Below, one piece after another: positions 1-7,111 of a stretch of DNA of 8,353 nt. Each line of letters starts with the position of its first letter. Positions within the stretch are counted from its first letter, which is position 1. The translations under genes and the position numbers were made by a program. Under the pieces are notes generated by a model. It worked only from the letters and a program-made list of their open reading frames with translations, ran no database searches and was not told the DNA's origin. Source of the DNA: an uncultured Desulfohalobiaceae bacterium (GTDB taxonomy: Bacteria; Desulfobacterota; Desulfovibrionia; Desulfovibrionales; Desulfonatronovibrionaceae); contig CAJXJU010000041.1 in the NCBI GenBank assembly GCA_913055195.1, forward strand, positions 1 to 8,353, given 5' to 3'.

Positions 1-56
1 CAACCCTGTCTTTGCCACTTCAACCCTCCCACCTTCTCCAAAACAACTTTATCCAT
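1..56 (-). CDS. 5' end of an unidentified protein, cut by the window edge
   Basis: Only the first 18 codons are visible, reading MDKVVLEKVGGLKWQRQG; the rest lies left of the window. The call rests on a good translation start: ATG at 56-54 preceded on the minus strand by AGGAG with a 6-base AT-rich spacer. An upstream in-frame ATG at 107 would add 17 residues (beginning MFVSEKKGTRKK). Its only SD (AGGAG) is 1 base away, and the added part runs through a 14-bp tandem duplication, so the ATG at 56 is preferred. It lies downstream of tilS on the same strand and may be co-transcribed. I do not recognise the protein: the N-terminus is short, basic and not a signal peptide, and it does not resemble the FtsH start often found after tilS. 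The start is duplicated at 155-258. Confidence 0.45.
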   Translation of the reverse strand, partial: MDKVVLEKVGGLKWQRQG

Positions 57-154
57 TTTATTCTCCTGTCCCTTTTTTCTCGTCCCTTTTTTCTCTGAAA
101 CAAACATACTCCTAACTTAAATAAAACATAAATTTTCTTTTTTGTATTATTAGC

Positions 155-220
155 CAACCCTGTCTTTGCCACTTCAACCCTCCCACCTTCTCCAAAACAA
201 CTTTATCCAACTTTATCCAT
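155..220 (-). pseudogene. Duplicated, frameshifted copy of the start of the left-edge gene
   Basis: Bases 155-208 are identical to bases 1-54, which carry the start of the left-edge gene. This copy contains an extra tandem 10-mer, aactttatcc, at 209-218. The reading frame from its ATG (220-218) therefore becomes ATG GAT AAA GTT GGA TAA and stops after five residues (MDKVG). Two SD-like AGGAG/AAGGAG stretches precede that ATG because an 11-bp unit (ttttattctcc) is also duplicated at 220-241. The copy is best read as the remnant of a short segmental duplication, not as a functional gene. A translated five-codon leader for the real gene downstream is possible but not shown. Confidence 0.55.
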
Positions 221-267
221 TTTATTCTCCTTTTATTCTCCTGTCCCTTTTATCTCTGGCCACGCAT

Positions 268-310
268 AAAATGTTCAAGGTTCAAGGTTCAAAGTTCAAT
301 GTTTACTGAA
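268..310. repeat. Short tandem GGTTCAA-type repeat after tilS
   Basis: This stretch directly beyond the tilS stop contains four successive GTTCAA words (in gttcaag, gttcaag, gttcaaa and gttcaatg). It ends in a small inverted pair, GTTCA...TGAAC, at about 293-310. The words resemble the ATGTTGAA/TTCAACAT material at 1337-1376 and 8137-8264, so I treat it as a member of the same low-complexity intergenic family. No T-tract follows the small hairpin on the tilS strand, so it is not a convincing terminator. Confidence 0.5.
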
Positions 311-312
311 CT

Positions 313-1335
313 CTATTCACTCATAAAAACAAGAGACTGAGATTTTATATGAACTACTTTATTTCCTGGAAACTGAAACACTTTGCCAATCCTTTTCTTC
401 TCAAAGGCAATATCCAGTTGAAAAAGAGTCTCTCCCAGAACCTGACCAGGCCCCAGTTGTTCTAAAATCTTTTTATAGAACCTGATCCTGATGGCCCTGT
501 GAATGCCAGACAGCTTCGTTGCTGACAAAATAATTTTCTTTGCCTGTTTATCCACAACCACCTGTTCAGCTATTTCATCAAGTTGTTTCTGCCAGAAATC
601 CTCATCAATTCTTCCCATTTCCCAGAGCCGGGCGATAGTTTGCAAAAAATTTTTGTTTTCCTGCATCAATAAGGGTATAATTTTTAAACGCACTCTATTG
701 CGTAAAAAAGCCATGTCCCGGTTAGATTTATCCTCAACATACTCCTGGCCCAGATCTTCTAAAAACTGAAGTAATTTTGTCTTTGGCGTGAGAAGAAGAG
801 GTCTTAAAATTTTGCTCTCCTGGTCAAAGGCTTTCATACCGGAAAGTCCTGGCCATCCAGCCCCGCGCAAAAGACGCATAATCACATCTTCGGCCAGGTC
901 ATCCAGTTGATGGGCAGTGAGAATAAAGTCTGCTTTTAGTTTCCGCGCTAACCCCTGCAAAAACCTGTATCGTATTTTTCTGGCCCCTTCCTCAATACCC
1001 AGCCCCATTTTTTGAGCATAAACCCCAACAAGACTTCGACCAGTATATATTGGAACACCCAATTTCTGGCAGACTTCTATAGCTACCTGCTCTTCTTCAG
1101 TAGCTTCATCCCTCAAACCGTGATTCAGGTGTGCTCCAATAAGCTGACACTTAACCCCTGGACTTAAAAAATGCATGACCCTGAGCAGGGCCATAGAGTC
1201 AGGCCCGGCTGAAAAAGCCACCAGAAGAGTCTTCCTGTACAAATTTATGTTCAGCTTGTACTGAATAAAATTTTGAACATTTAAACAAAAATGTGCCCAT
1301 CTGGGAGGCAAGTCCTGCAAGCGTTTATATTTCAT
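313..1335 (-). CDS. tilS: tRNA(Ile)-lysidine synthetase TilS
   Basis: TilS is a cytoplasmic N-type ATP pyrophosphatase. It adenylates C34 of the CAU-anticodon tRNA-Ile and attaches lysine, giving lysidine, which switches decoding from AUG to AUA; the enzyme is normally essential. Visible motifs are the PP-loop SAGPDS (42-47), AHLNHGLR (68-75), EEGARKIRYRFL (115-126), TAHQLDDLAEDVIMRLLRG (140-158) and DKSNRD...LRNRVR (202-216), in family order. At 340 residues it is closer to the compact TilS forms than to the roughly 430-residue E. coli enzyme, and the C-terminal domain is reduced. The PP-loop reads SAG instead of the usual SGG, and the HHxDDQxET stretch reads HQLDDLAED. The start at 1335 is kept because LPPRWAHFCL begins at residue 9, but no clear SD precedes it; the leader is repeat-like DNA. 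It lies 3 bases after the lipoprotein stop, so translation may depend on coupling. Confidence 0.95.
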   Translation of the reverse strand: MKYKRLQDLPPRWAHFCLNVQNFIQYKLNINLYRKTLLVAFSAGPDSMALLRVMHFLSPGVKCQLIGAHLNHGLRDEATEEEQVAIEVCQKLGVPIYTGRSLVGVYAQKMGLGIEEGARKIRYRFLQGLARKLKADFILTAHQLDDLAEDVIMRLLRGAGWPGLSGMKAFDQESKILRPLLLTPKTKLLQFLEDLGQEYVEDKSNRDMAFLRNRVRLKIIPLLMQENKNFLQTIARLWEMGRIDEDFWQKQLDEIAEQVVVDKQAKKIILSATKLSGIHRAIRIRFYKKILEQLGPGQVLGETLFQLDIAFEKKRIGKVFQFPGNKVVHIKSQSLVFMSE

Positions 1336-1336
1336 T

Positions 1337-1376
1337 GTTTAATGTTGAAATTGAATGTTGAACTTTGAATGTTTAG
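1337..1376. repeat. ATGTTGAA-type repeat spanning a gene junction
   Basis: The plus strand shows AATGTTGAA, TGAATGTTGAA and TTGAATGTTTA words in succession. The same words recur at 8137-8153 and, inverted, at 8248-8264; for example TTTAATGTTGAA is shared with 8134-8145. Here the repeat covers the last roughly 11 codons and stop codon of the peptide-binding lipoprotein and the whole leader of tilS, so it is not purely intergenic. Confidence 0.6.
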
Positions 1377-3042
1377 AAACCCACCAACGAATAAAATTAT
1401 GGGTAATGCCGGCTGGTGCTGGCTCAATGCCCTGAAAACGGCTATTCACAATAGGCAGTGACATGGGGACATATAAGAAACAATATGGTTGGTCACGGTG
1501 CAAAATCTCCTGCAAGCGATCATAGATTGCCTTTCTCTTTTCCTGATCAAAAGTTCTGCGACCCTTTTCCAGAAGATCATCCACTTCTTTGTTTTTATAG
1601 CCAATAAAGTTTAAGCCGCCAGGTATGGCCCGCGAAGAATGCCAGACATCATAAATATCTGGATCCTGGACAATATTCCATCCCAGAATCAGGGCTTCAA
1701 AACGTCTTTTGTGCACAAATTCCTGAATAAAAGTAGCCCATTCCACTGTCCTGATTTTGACCTTAATTCCTATTTTTCCCAGCCGATACTGGATAATTGT
1801 TGCTGCTTTAACCCGCAGGTCATTTCCCTGATTGGTCAAAATTGTAAATGCAAATGGCCTGCCATCTTTATCAATTATCCCATCACCATCATGGTCAATC
1901 CAGCCCTCTTCAGCCAGCATTTTTTTAGCCAGTTCAGGATTGTAAGAATAATCTCTGATTTTTTTATTATAGACCCATGTTCCGGGTTTATAAGGCCCAA
2001 TAGTAGGCACACCCTGACCGAGAAGAACACCTTTGACAATCTCCTCCTTGTTTATGGCATGAGCCAGAGCCTGCCGAACCTTCACATTCTTAAAAAGCGG
2101 ATGCTCAAGATTATAACCAAGGTAAGTATAACTAAAAGATAAGTATTTATATTTGTTAAAATTACGTTTCCAGAACTGTCCCCTGGTCTGGAATAAAAAT
2201 TGCTGAGGGGATAAGCCCATCATATCCAGATTCCCGGCCTTAAGTTCTAAAAACATTGTCGCGCTATCAGGTATTATCCTGTAAACGACCTCATCAAGAT
2301 ATGGACGGCCTTCAAAATAATTTTCATTGGCCTTTAAAACCAGCTTGCGTCCAGGCTCCCACGCCACCAGCTTAAAAGGCCCAGCACCTATTGGTTCACG
2401 GCTATATCTGGTTTTTAATAAATCTTCCTTTTCCAGGATGTGTTTGGGCAAAATCGCCCCTGCCCAGGTAACCAGAGAACGGGCAAAAGGCTGGTCATAA
2501 ACCACTTCAAAGGCATACTTATCTATCAATTTAAATTCTTTTATGGCCTTATAGTCTTCAGCATAGGCAGTAGGTGTTTTGGGATCAATCATAAGTTTAT
2601 AAGTAAAATAAACGTCTTCAGCTGTCAGTTCATGCCCATCAAACCATTTGATCCCGGGCCTCATCTTGAAGTAAAGCCTTTTTCCCTGGTCAAGCACCCT
2701 GAACTCCTGAGCAGCCCAGGGCTTAAGCTGGATATTTTTATCATATTTCAAAGGAGCCACATAAATGAGGTCAGCAATTTCATGGGAAGCACTATCTGTA
2801 GCCAGAGGGGGTATAAGGTTGCTCGGCTCGCCAGTTATCCCCAGAATAATTCTGCCTCCAAACCTGGCAGCAGCAAAATTATGCCCTTTCGTCTGATTAC
2901 AAACAGCGACAGCAGCGAGAACGCCATGTTCTTCTTTGTTTTGCTTAGCCAGAGCAGCGTAAGCGTTGTCTTCTAAGCCTTCTAAGCAGCCAGACACAAA
3001 AGGAATTAGACAAAAAAACATCAAAAGATATCTCAGCATCAT
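1339..3042 (-). CDS. Extracytoplasmic oligopeptide-binding lipoprotein (SBP_bac_5 family)
   Basis: This is the solute-binding component of an OppA/DppA-type ABC importer, which captures peptides or related ligands outside the inner membrane. Numbering is from ATG 3042 (567 aa). A signal peptide (MMLRYLLMFFCLIPF) ends in a lipobox V-S-G-C, with the lipidated Cys at 19. An Ala-rich linker runs to about 60. The family pattern follows: GRIILGITGEPSNL (63-76), LYFKMRPGIKWFDG (123-136), LTAEDVYFTYKLM (139-151), GAGPFKL (219-225), VRQALAHAIN (322-331) and FIGYKNKEVDDLL (479-491). An EF-hand-like DHDGDGIID loop lies at 383-391, common in this family and probably calcium-binding. The SD AGGTGA sits 5 bases before ATG 3042; a GTG at 3051 overlaps that SD and is unlikely as start. 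No permease or ATPase gene is near, so transport partners must be elsewhere. The last residues (about FNIQFQH) are encoded by repeat DNA. Substrate unknown. Confidence 0.93.
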   Translation of the reverse strand: MMLRYLLMFFCLIPFVSGCLEGLEDNAYAALAKQNKEEHGVLAAVAVCNQTKGHNFAAARFGGRIILGITGEPSNLIPPLATDSASHEIADLIYVAPLKYDKNIQLKPWAAQEFRVLDQGKRLYFKMRPGIKWFDGHELTAEDVYFTYKLMIDPKTPTAYAEDYKAIKEFKLIDKYAFEVVYDQPFARSLVTWAGAILPKHILEKEDLLKTRYSREPIGAGPFKLVAWEPGRKLVLKANENYFEGRPYLDEVVYRIIPDSATMFLELKAGNLDMMGLSPQQFLFQTRGQFWKRNFNKYKYLSFSYTYLGYNLEHPLFKNVKVRQALAHAINKEEIVKGVLLGQGVPTIGPYKPGTWVYNKKIRDYSYNPELAKKMLAEEGWIDHDGDGIIDKDGRPFAFTILTNQGNDLRVKAATIIQYRLGKIGIKVKIRTVEWATFIQEFVHKRRFEALILGWNIVQDPDIYDVWHSSRAIPGGLNFIGYKNKEVDDLLEKGRRTFDQEKRKAIYDRLQEILHRDQPYCFLYVPMSLPIVNSRFQGIEPAPAGITHNFIRWWVSKHSKFNIQFQH

Positions 3043-3047
3043 TTGTC

Positions 3048-3053
3048 TCACCT
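3048..3053 (-). promoter_or_regulatory. Ribosome binding site deciding the lipoprotein start
   Basis: AGGTGA on the minus strand lies 5 bases before the ATG at 3042-3040 and 8 bases before the next ATG at 3039-3037. The GTG at 3051-3049 lies inside this site, which argues against it as the initiator. Confidence 0.6.
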
Positions 3054-3068
3054 AACATATTGGTTTTA

Positions 3069-3098
3069 TTAATAAAAAATTTTCCATCGACTTACCAA
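3069..3098 (-). promoter_or_regulatory. Possible sigma70-type promoter for the lipoprotein-tilS unit
   Basis: On the minus strand TTGGTA (3098-3093) and TATTAA (3074-3069) are separated by 18 bases. Each matches four of six consensus positions, and the placement would give a leader of about 20 bases. The surrounding gap is AT-rich, so chance matches are expected; this is only a candidate. A similarly weak plus-strand pair for the helicase gene is TTGATT (3135-3140) and TCTATT (3159-3164). Confidence 0.25.
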
Positions 3099-3223
3099 CA
3101 AAAAACGAATTCTCTCTTGCAAAGTTAATAAAGTTTGATTAAATGGACATATTCTCTTTTCTATTTGAAACCTGAATCCGTAAACTTTTGCCAGAAAGGG
3201 TTAGCCTCAAAAAACATTTATAT

Positions 3224-3229
3224 AAGGAG
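3224..3229 (+). promoter_or_regulatory. Ribosome binding site of the SNF2 helicase gene
   Basis: AAGGAG lies 2 bases before a TTG at 3232 and 11 bases before the ATG at 3241, in the same frame. Two bases is too close for normal initiation and eleven is at the long end, so the ATG is favoured without certainty. The choice changes the protein by three residues only. Confidence 0.6.
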
Positions 3230-3240
3230 CCTTGAAACTA

Positions 3241-6200
3241 ATGCTTAGTAATGAAGAAAAAAAAGTCAAAGAAATTCTTCAAAACTTTGTTAAAGAAAAT
3301 ATTCCTGAGTACATTTTAGAAATATCGGAAGAGCTGAGCGCCCAAAACGGGGTACAAAAAGTCAGTCTAAAAAAGAGGGAGCAATATTGGGATATTGAGG
3401 GTCATGTCCAGGGAGACGATTTTCAGATGTACAATTCTGAAATAGGTCTGAACCTGGAAACGGAATCTGTAAATTTCTACTGTAATTGCCCGGAATCATT
3501 TTCTGGAATATGTAAACATATTGGAGCTACGTTACTAAAATTTTTATCATCCTTAAGCGAAGGCAGCCAGAACGAGTTCCCTAAAGCTCGCACTGATTGG
3601 AGACAGAGCTTTCATCACTTTTTTGCCACACAGCTTGAGCCTGAACCTGGCCAGCATTACCTGGTTTACCGTTTTTTTCCTGAGCCAGGAAGACTCCTGG
3701 TAGAATTGTTTCGAGCCAGGCAAAATAAGTCAGGATTATCTTCTGTCCTGAATCCCATTACCCTGGAGCAAATTTTACGCAATCCCAATTGGTGCGAGAT
3801 CTCACCAGATCTACCCCGGGTAGCAGAACAAATTGGCCGTTATCTGGATTATTATGGCCACCGGATTGAAATTCCTTATGGACTGTTGACCTGGTTTTTC
3901 TGGTCCATCCGTAATGAATACTATCTCTTTTTTGAGGAGACAGAACAACCTGTACGCATTGTCAGCGCTCCCATGCGCTTACAATTGAGTCCTACTCTTT
4001 CCGAAGACGGTCTGAGTTTTGAGATCATGCTTGGCCGGGAAGGCAAACTTCCATTTTCTATCTCCGGAGAAAAAGTCTTTTTCTATGGTCAACTTCCCTT
4101 ATGGGTTTACTGGAAACACTCATTTTATCCCGTCCAGACAGGTCTGCCTCCAGGCCTGATCCAGGAATTAGCAGCAGGATCCCCCATTGTTCCGCACAGT
4201 GAGATTTCTGAATTTCTGGACCGGGTCTGGACCAAAATCCACGCTTCAGACCTCTTTGGCCAGGAAGAATTTCTGGAACGCATGTCTCCCATCTTTGTCC
4301 AGGCCAGATACAATCCCAAGCTCTTCCTGGATGAAGAAGGAAGCTTACTTACTCTGCAAATTCAGAATATCTATGAAACAGAACATGGTGAGATCACCTT
4401 AAGCAGTCCTGATCCTGATCTGCAAACAGGCAGTTACCAGTTCGAGGGCAAATCTTTTCTTATCCGCCGCGACCAGGCCAGAGAAGGCGAACTATTATCT
4501 AAACTCATAGATATGGGCTTTCAGGCCAGAAACAATTCTGTCTGGTTTTTGGAACCTGAGGAAGCCATTACTTTTCTCCTTGACCACTATCCAGGGCTTA
4601 TCAAGGAATATCGCGTCTTTGGCGAACAAAACCTGACCAGATACAAAGTACGCCTTTCTCCGCCCAATGTAGTGGCCAAAGTAGAAACCAGAGAAGAGGA
4701 CAAATGGTTCAACCTGGATATTGTGGTTGAGTACGATGATATCCAGGTCCCCATTGAAAAGATATGGAAAGCGTGGACTCAGGGCAAACGTTATGTCCAG
4801 TTAAAGGACGGCTCTTATACCAGCCTGCCGGAATCCTGGCTCAAAAAACTGGGGCACAAACTCCAGGCCATGGGTTTTGACCCTGAAAAACCACCCAAGA
4901 AAAAATATCACAACCACGAAGCAACAATATTGGATAAAATCATTGAGGACATTGACGAAGTTCAGGCCGATACTTTCTGGACTGAGCTCAGAGAAAAGAT
5001 CCACTCCTTTACCGAGATCAAACAGGTTTCTCAACCCAGGGGCCTCAATGCGACGCTTCGCCCATACCAGTTACAGGGCCTTAGCTACCTGAACTTTCTC
5101 AGGGAATACAAATTTGGTGGGATCCTGGCCGATGAGATGGGCCTGGGAAAAACAATCCAGACCCTGTCCTTTCTCCAATACATGAAAGAAAAAGGGCTTC
5201 AGGGACCAAATTTGATTATTGTTCCAACCTCAGTACTGCCAAACTGGGAACGGGAGGCCCAGAAATTCGTTCCGGATATGAAAAGACTGCTCATCTATGG
5301 AGCACGCCGGGAAAACAAGTTGAAAAAAATCAAAGATGCAGAGCTTGTGATGACAACTTATGCGCTTCTTCGCCGTGACCTGGATGAATTGATGAAATAT
5401 GAATACAATTCCATTATCCTGGATGAAGCTCAAAACATCAAAAACCCCAACACCATTACTGCCCGCTCTGTGCGCAAGTTAAATGCGAAGTTCCGTCTCT
5501 GTCTGTCTGGTACGCCCATAGAAAATAATCTGCTGGAACTCTGGTCTCTTTTTGAATTCTTAATGCCGGGCTTTCTGGGATCACAACATGCCTTTCAAAA
5601 AGGATTTGTCAAACCCATCAAGGACGGCGATCAGGAGACCCTGGAATACTTGCGAGCCAGGGTCAAACCGTTTATCCTGCGCCGTACCAAGTCCGAGGTG
5701 GCCAAAGATCTGCCACCCAAGGTGGAGAATGTTTACTACAGTGCTCTGCTTGATGAGCAAATGGAACTTTATGCTGCTCTGGCCAAAAAACTCAAAGAGC
5801 AGGTCATGCAAAGAGTGGACGAAAAAGGTATTGCTGGCAGTCAGATGTCTATTCTCGATGCTTTACTTAAACTCAGACAGATCTGCTGTCATCCAAGGCT
5901 ACTCAAATTGGATATGCCTGGAGTGAATACCAACATCCCTTCAGGCAAGTTCGAGGCTTTTAAAGATCTGGTTACCAATATCATTGAAGACGGACATAAA
6001 GTTCTGGTCTTCTCCCAATTTGTCCAGATGCTGCACATTATCCGCTCCTGGCTGAACATGAATAAAATCCCATTTGCTTATCTGGATGGATCGAGCAAAG
6101 ACCGTTTTGAACAGGTAGATAGATTCAATAACGATCCCAATATCCCTATTTTTCTCATTTCACTGAAAGCTGGCGGTACAGGACTCAATCTGACTTCAGC

Positions 6201-6447
6201 CGATTATGTTATCCATTATGATCCATGGTGGAACCCTGCTGTGGAAAATCAGGCTACTGACCGTACACACCGTATTGGCCAGACAAAACAGGTCTTTGCC
6301 TATAAAATGATCTGTGAAAACACTGTGGAAGAGAAAATACTCAAATTGCAGGAGCAAAAAAAAGGTGTTGCCGAGGCCATTATCCCCGGCCAGAATGCAT
6401 GGAAGGCACTAACCAGAGATGATCTGGAAATGCTCTTTGAAGTATGA
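3241..6447 (+). CDS. SWIM-zinc-finger SNF2-family helicase/ATP-dependent translocase
   Basis: This is a large superfamily 2 DNA translocase of the bacterial SNF2/HepA type. Such enzymes hydrolyse ATP to move on double-stranded DNA and remodel protein-DNA complexes. Numbering is from ATG 3241 (1068 aa). The N-terminus carries a SWIM zinc finger, C81-x-C83...C91-x-H93, a likely nucleic-acid or protein-binding module. Residues about 120-590 are a long helicase-associated region with no motif I can name. The motor follows: Walker A DEMGLGKT (631-638), VPTSVLPNW (661-669), Walker B DEAQ (728-731), LSGTPIENN (755-763), VLVFSQF (921-927), KAGGTGLNLTSA (976-987) and motif VI ending in DRTHRIGQ (1007-1014). 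All catalytic residues look intact. It is alone on its strand, divergent from the lipoprotein unit and convergent with ssb; nothing nearby shows its target. Roles in transcription recycling, repair or defence are all possible. Confidence 0.95.
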   Translation: MLSNEEKKVKEILQNFVKENIPEYILEISEELSAQNGVQKVSLKKREQYWDIEGHVQGDDFQMYNSEIGLNLETESVNFYCNCPESFSGICKHIGATLLKFLSSLSEGSQNEFPKARTDWRQSFHHFFATQLEPEPGQHYLVYRFFPEPGRLLVELFRARQNKSGLSSVLNPITLEQILRNPNWCEISPDLPRVAEQIGRYLDYYGHRIEIPYGLLTWFFWSIRNEYYLFFEETEQPVRIVSAPMRLQLSPTLSEDGLSFEIMLGREGKLPFSISGEKVFFYGQLPLWVYWKHSFYPVQTGLPPGLIQELAAGSPIVPHSEISEFLDRVWTKIHASDLFGQEEFLERMSPIFVQARYNPKLFLDEEGSLLTLQIQNIYETEHGEITLSSPDPDLQTGSYQFEGKSFLIRRDQAREGELLSKLIDMGFQARNNSVWFLEPEEAITFLLDHYPGLIKEYRVFGEQNLTRYKVRLSPPNVVAKVETREEDKWFNLDIVVEYDDIQVPIEKIWKAWTQGKRYVQLKDGSYTSLPESWLKKLGHKLQAMGFDPEKPPKKKYHNHEATILDKIIEDIDEVQADTFWTELREKIHSFTEIKQVSQPRGLNATLRPYQLQGLSYLNFLREYKFGGILADEMGLGKTIQTLSFLQYMKEKGLQGPNLIIVPTSVLPNWEREAQKFVPDMKRLLIYGARRENKLKKIKDAELVMTTYALLRRDLDELMKYEYNSIILDEAQNIKNPNTITARSVRKLNAKFRLCLSGTPIENNLLELWSLFEFLMPGFLGSQHAFQKGFVKPIKDGDQETLEYLRARVKPFILRRTKSEVAKDLPPKVENVYYSALLDEQMELYAALAKKLKEQVMQRVDEKGIAGSQMSILDALLKLRQICCHPRLLKLDMPGVNTNIPSGKFEAFKDLVTNIIEDGHKVLVFSQFVQMLHIIRSWLNMNKIPFAYLDGSSKDRFEQVDRFNNDPNIPIFLISLKAGGTGLNLTSADYVIHYDPWWNPAVENQATDRTHRIGQTKQVFAYKMICENTVEEKILKLQEQKKGVAEAIIPGQNAWKALTRDDLEMLFEV

Positions 6448-6455
6448 TTAAAAGA

Positions 6456-6601
6456 AAGGATGAAGGAGGAAGGATGAAGGATGAAGTAGAATGGATGAAA
6501 GCGGAAGGAAGAAAAGCAAGACGGAACATTTGAAAGTATATGTTTTTTCGTCTTTTTTTCATCCTTCATCCTTCATCCTTTCTTCCCTCTCCTTCATCCT
6601 T
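6456..6601. repeat. GGATGAA-type inverted repeat between convergent genes
   Basis: The left arm contains 6456-6468 and 6470-6486, built from GGATGAAGGA words. The right arm contains their exact complements at 6589-6601 and 6564-6580, giving 13-bp and 17-bp perfect stems separated by a small asymmetric bulge. The roughly 77-base interior holds a second hairpin. Copies of TTCATCC continue to 6613. The element fills almost the whole gap between the helicase stop and the ssb stop, and it could act as a two-way transcription end or mRNA 3' stabiliser. Confidence 0.75.
6518..6559 (+). terminator. Intrinsic-terminator-like hairpin after the SNF2 gene
   Basis: AAGACG (6518-6523) and AACAT (6525-6529) can pair with CGTCTT (6549-6554) and ATGTT (6540-6544). 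The stem is interrupted by a small asymmetric bulge and is followed by a run of seven T residues (6553-6559). The stem is AT-rich and weak on its own, but it is nested inside the long GGATGAA inverted repeat, which could strengthen it. It sits about 70 bases after the helicase stop codon, in the right orientation. Confidence 0.45.
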
Positions 6602-6617
6602 CATAATTCATCCTTTT

Positions 6618-7079
6618 TTAAAACGGTGCATCGTCCATGTCTCCAGCCTCAGAAGGAAATGCCGGGCCAAGGTCTTCTTCCATACTTTCTTCAGGTTTTT
6701 GAGGTGCTGTCTCCGGGGCAGGTACATATGATTCTGTCTGTTGTCCCTTAGGTTCCAGAGCCTGAACTCTGAAAGCCACAATTTCGGTAGTATATCTATC
6801 CTGACCCTGCTGGTCCTGCCACTTACGGGTTCTCAATTTACCCTCAACAAATATCAACCTTCCCTTACTCAGATAATTGGCACAAAATTCTGCCTGACGA
6901 TCAAAAGCCACAATCCTGTGCCATTCTGCCTTATCAATCCTGTTGCCCTCCCGGTCAGTATAACTTTCATCCGTGGCCAGTGAAAAATTGACCACTGGAC
7001 TGCCGCTTGGCAAATATGCCAGCCGGGGGTCCTGACCCAACCTGCCAATCAACATAACTTTATTTAAACTTGCAGCCAT
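6618..7079 (-). CDS. ssb: Single-stranded DNA-binding protein SSB
   Basis: SSB coats single-stranded DNA during replication, recombination and repair and recruits partners through its acidic tail; it normally works as a homotetramer. The N-terminal OB fold covers about residues 1-108, with NKVMLIGRLGQDPRL (6-20), AEWHRIVAFDRQAE (51-64), the GRLIFVEGKLRTRKW stretch (73-87) and RYTTEIV (95-101). Trp53 and Trp87 sit at positions typical of DNA-stacking aromatics. A Pro/Glu/Gln-rich linker (about 110-146) leads to the tip DMDDAPF, matching the DDxPF partner-binding end. At 153 residues it is a normal length and looks complete. AGGAGG lies 4 bases before the ATG, a strong site. It is the last gene of a minus-strand unit, 32 bases after the 117-residue protein, and not in the frequent rpsF-ssb-rpsR arrangement. 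Confidence 0.97.
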   Translation of the reverse strand: MAASLNKVMLIGRLGQDPRLAYLPSGSPVVNFSLATDESYTDREGNRIDKAEWHRIVAFDRQAEFCANYLSKGRLIFVEGKLRTRKWQDQQGQDRYTTEIVAFRVQALEPKGQQTESYVPAPETAPQKPEESMEEDLGPAFPSEAGDMDDAPF

Positions 7080-7111
7080 TGTCCCTCCTGCTTTTTTAAA
7101 ATGATCTTTTC

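Larger units (their letters stand above)
1..258. repeat. Direct repeat of a gene-start region with internal slippage duplications
   Basis: Copy 1 spans about 1-97 and copy 2 about 155-258. The first 54 bases are identical. Beyond them the copies differ only by three tandem duplications: 10 bp at 199-218 and 11 bp at 220-241 in copy 2, and 14 bp (gtcccttttttctc) at 68-95 in copy 1, plus one or two substitutions. The repeat could extend left of the window. It covers the SD, the start codon and 18 codons of the left-edge gene. The spacer at 98-154 is AT-rich and shows nothing recognisable. Confidence 0.8.

Noticed and set aside
54..107. Upstream in-frame ATG at 107 as the start of the left-edge gene
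   Set aside because: Its SD is only 1 base away, and the extra codons run through a 14-bp tandem duplication that would have changed the frame. The ATG at 56 has a properly spaced SD.
1..258. Possible CRISPR array
   Set aside because: There are only two copies with one spacer, the copies contain a gene start, and internal tandem duplications break the unit; there is no array structure.
503..769. Plus-strand open frame of 88 codons inside tilS
   Set aside because: It lies wholly opposite a clear tilS coding frame, has no SD and no family resemblance; it is a shadow frame.
1639..2976. Plus-strand open frames of 167 and 178 codons opposite the lipoprotein gene
   Set aside because: Both lie within a well-supported SBP_bac_5 coding region and their translations are of random composition.
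6300..6569. Minus-strand open frames over the end of the SNF2 gene
   Set aside because: The translation is repeat-derived (FHPSSFIL-type) plus antisense helicase; no SD is seen.
6491..6751. Plus-strand open frames across the GGATGAA repeat and the end of ssb
   Set aside because: They consist of repeat-derived Ser/Phe/His-rich sequence and antisense ssb; no start signal or family supports them.
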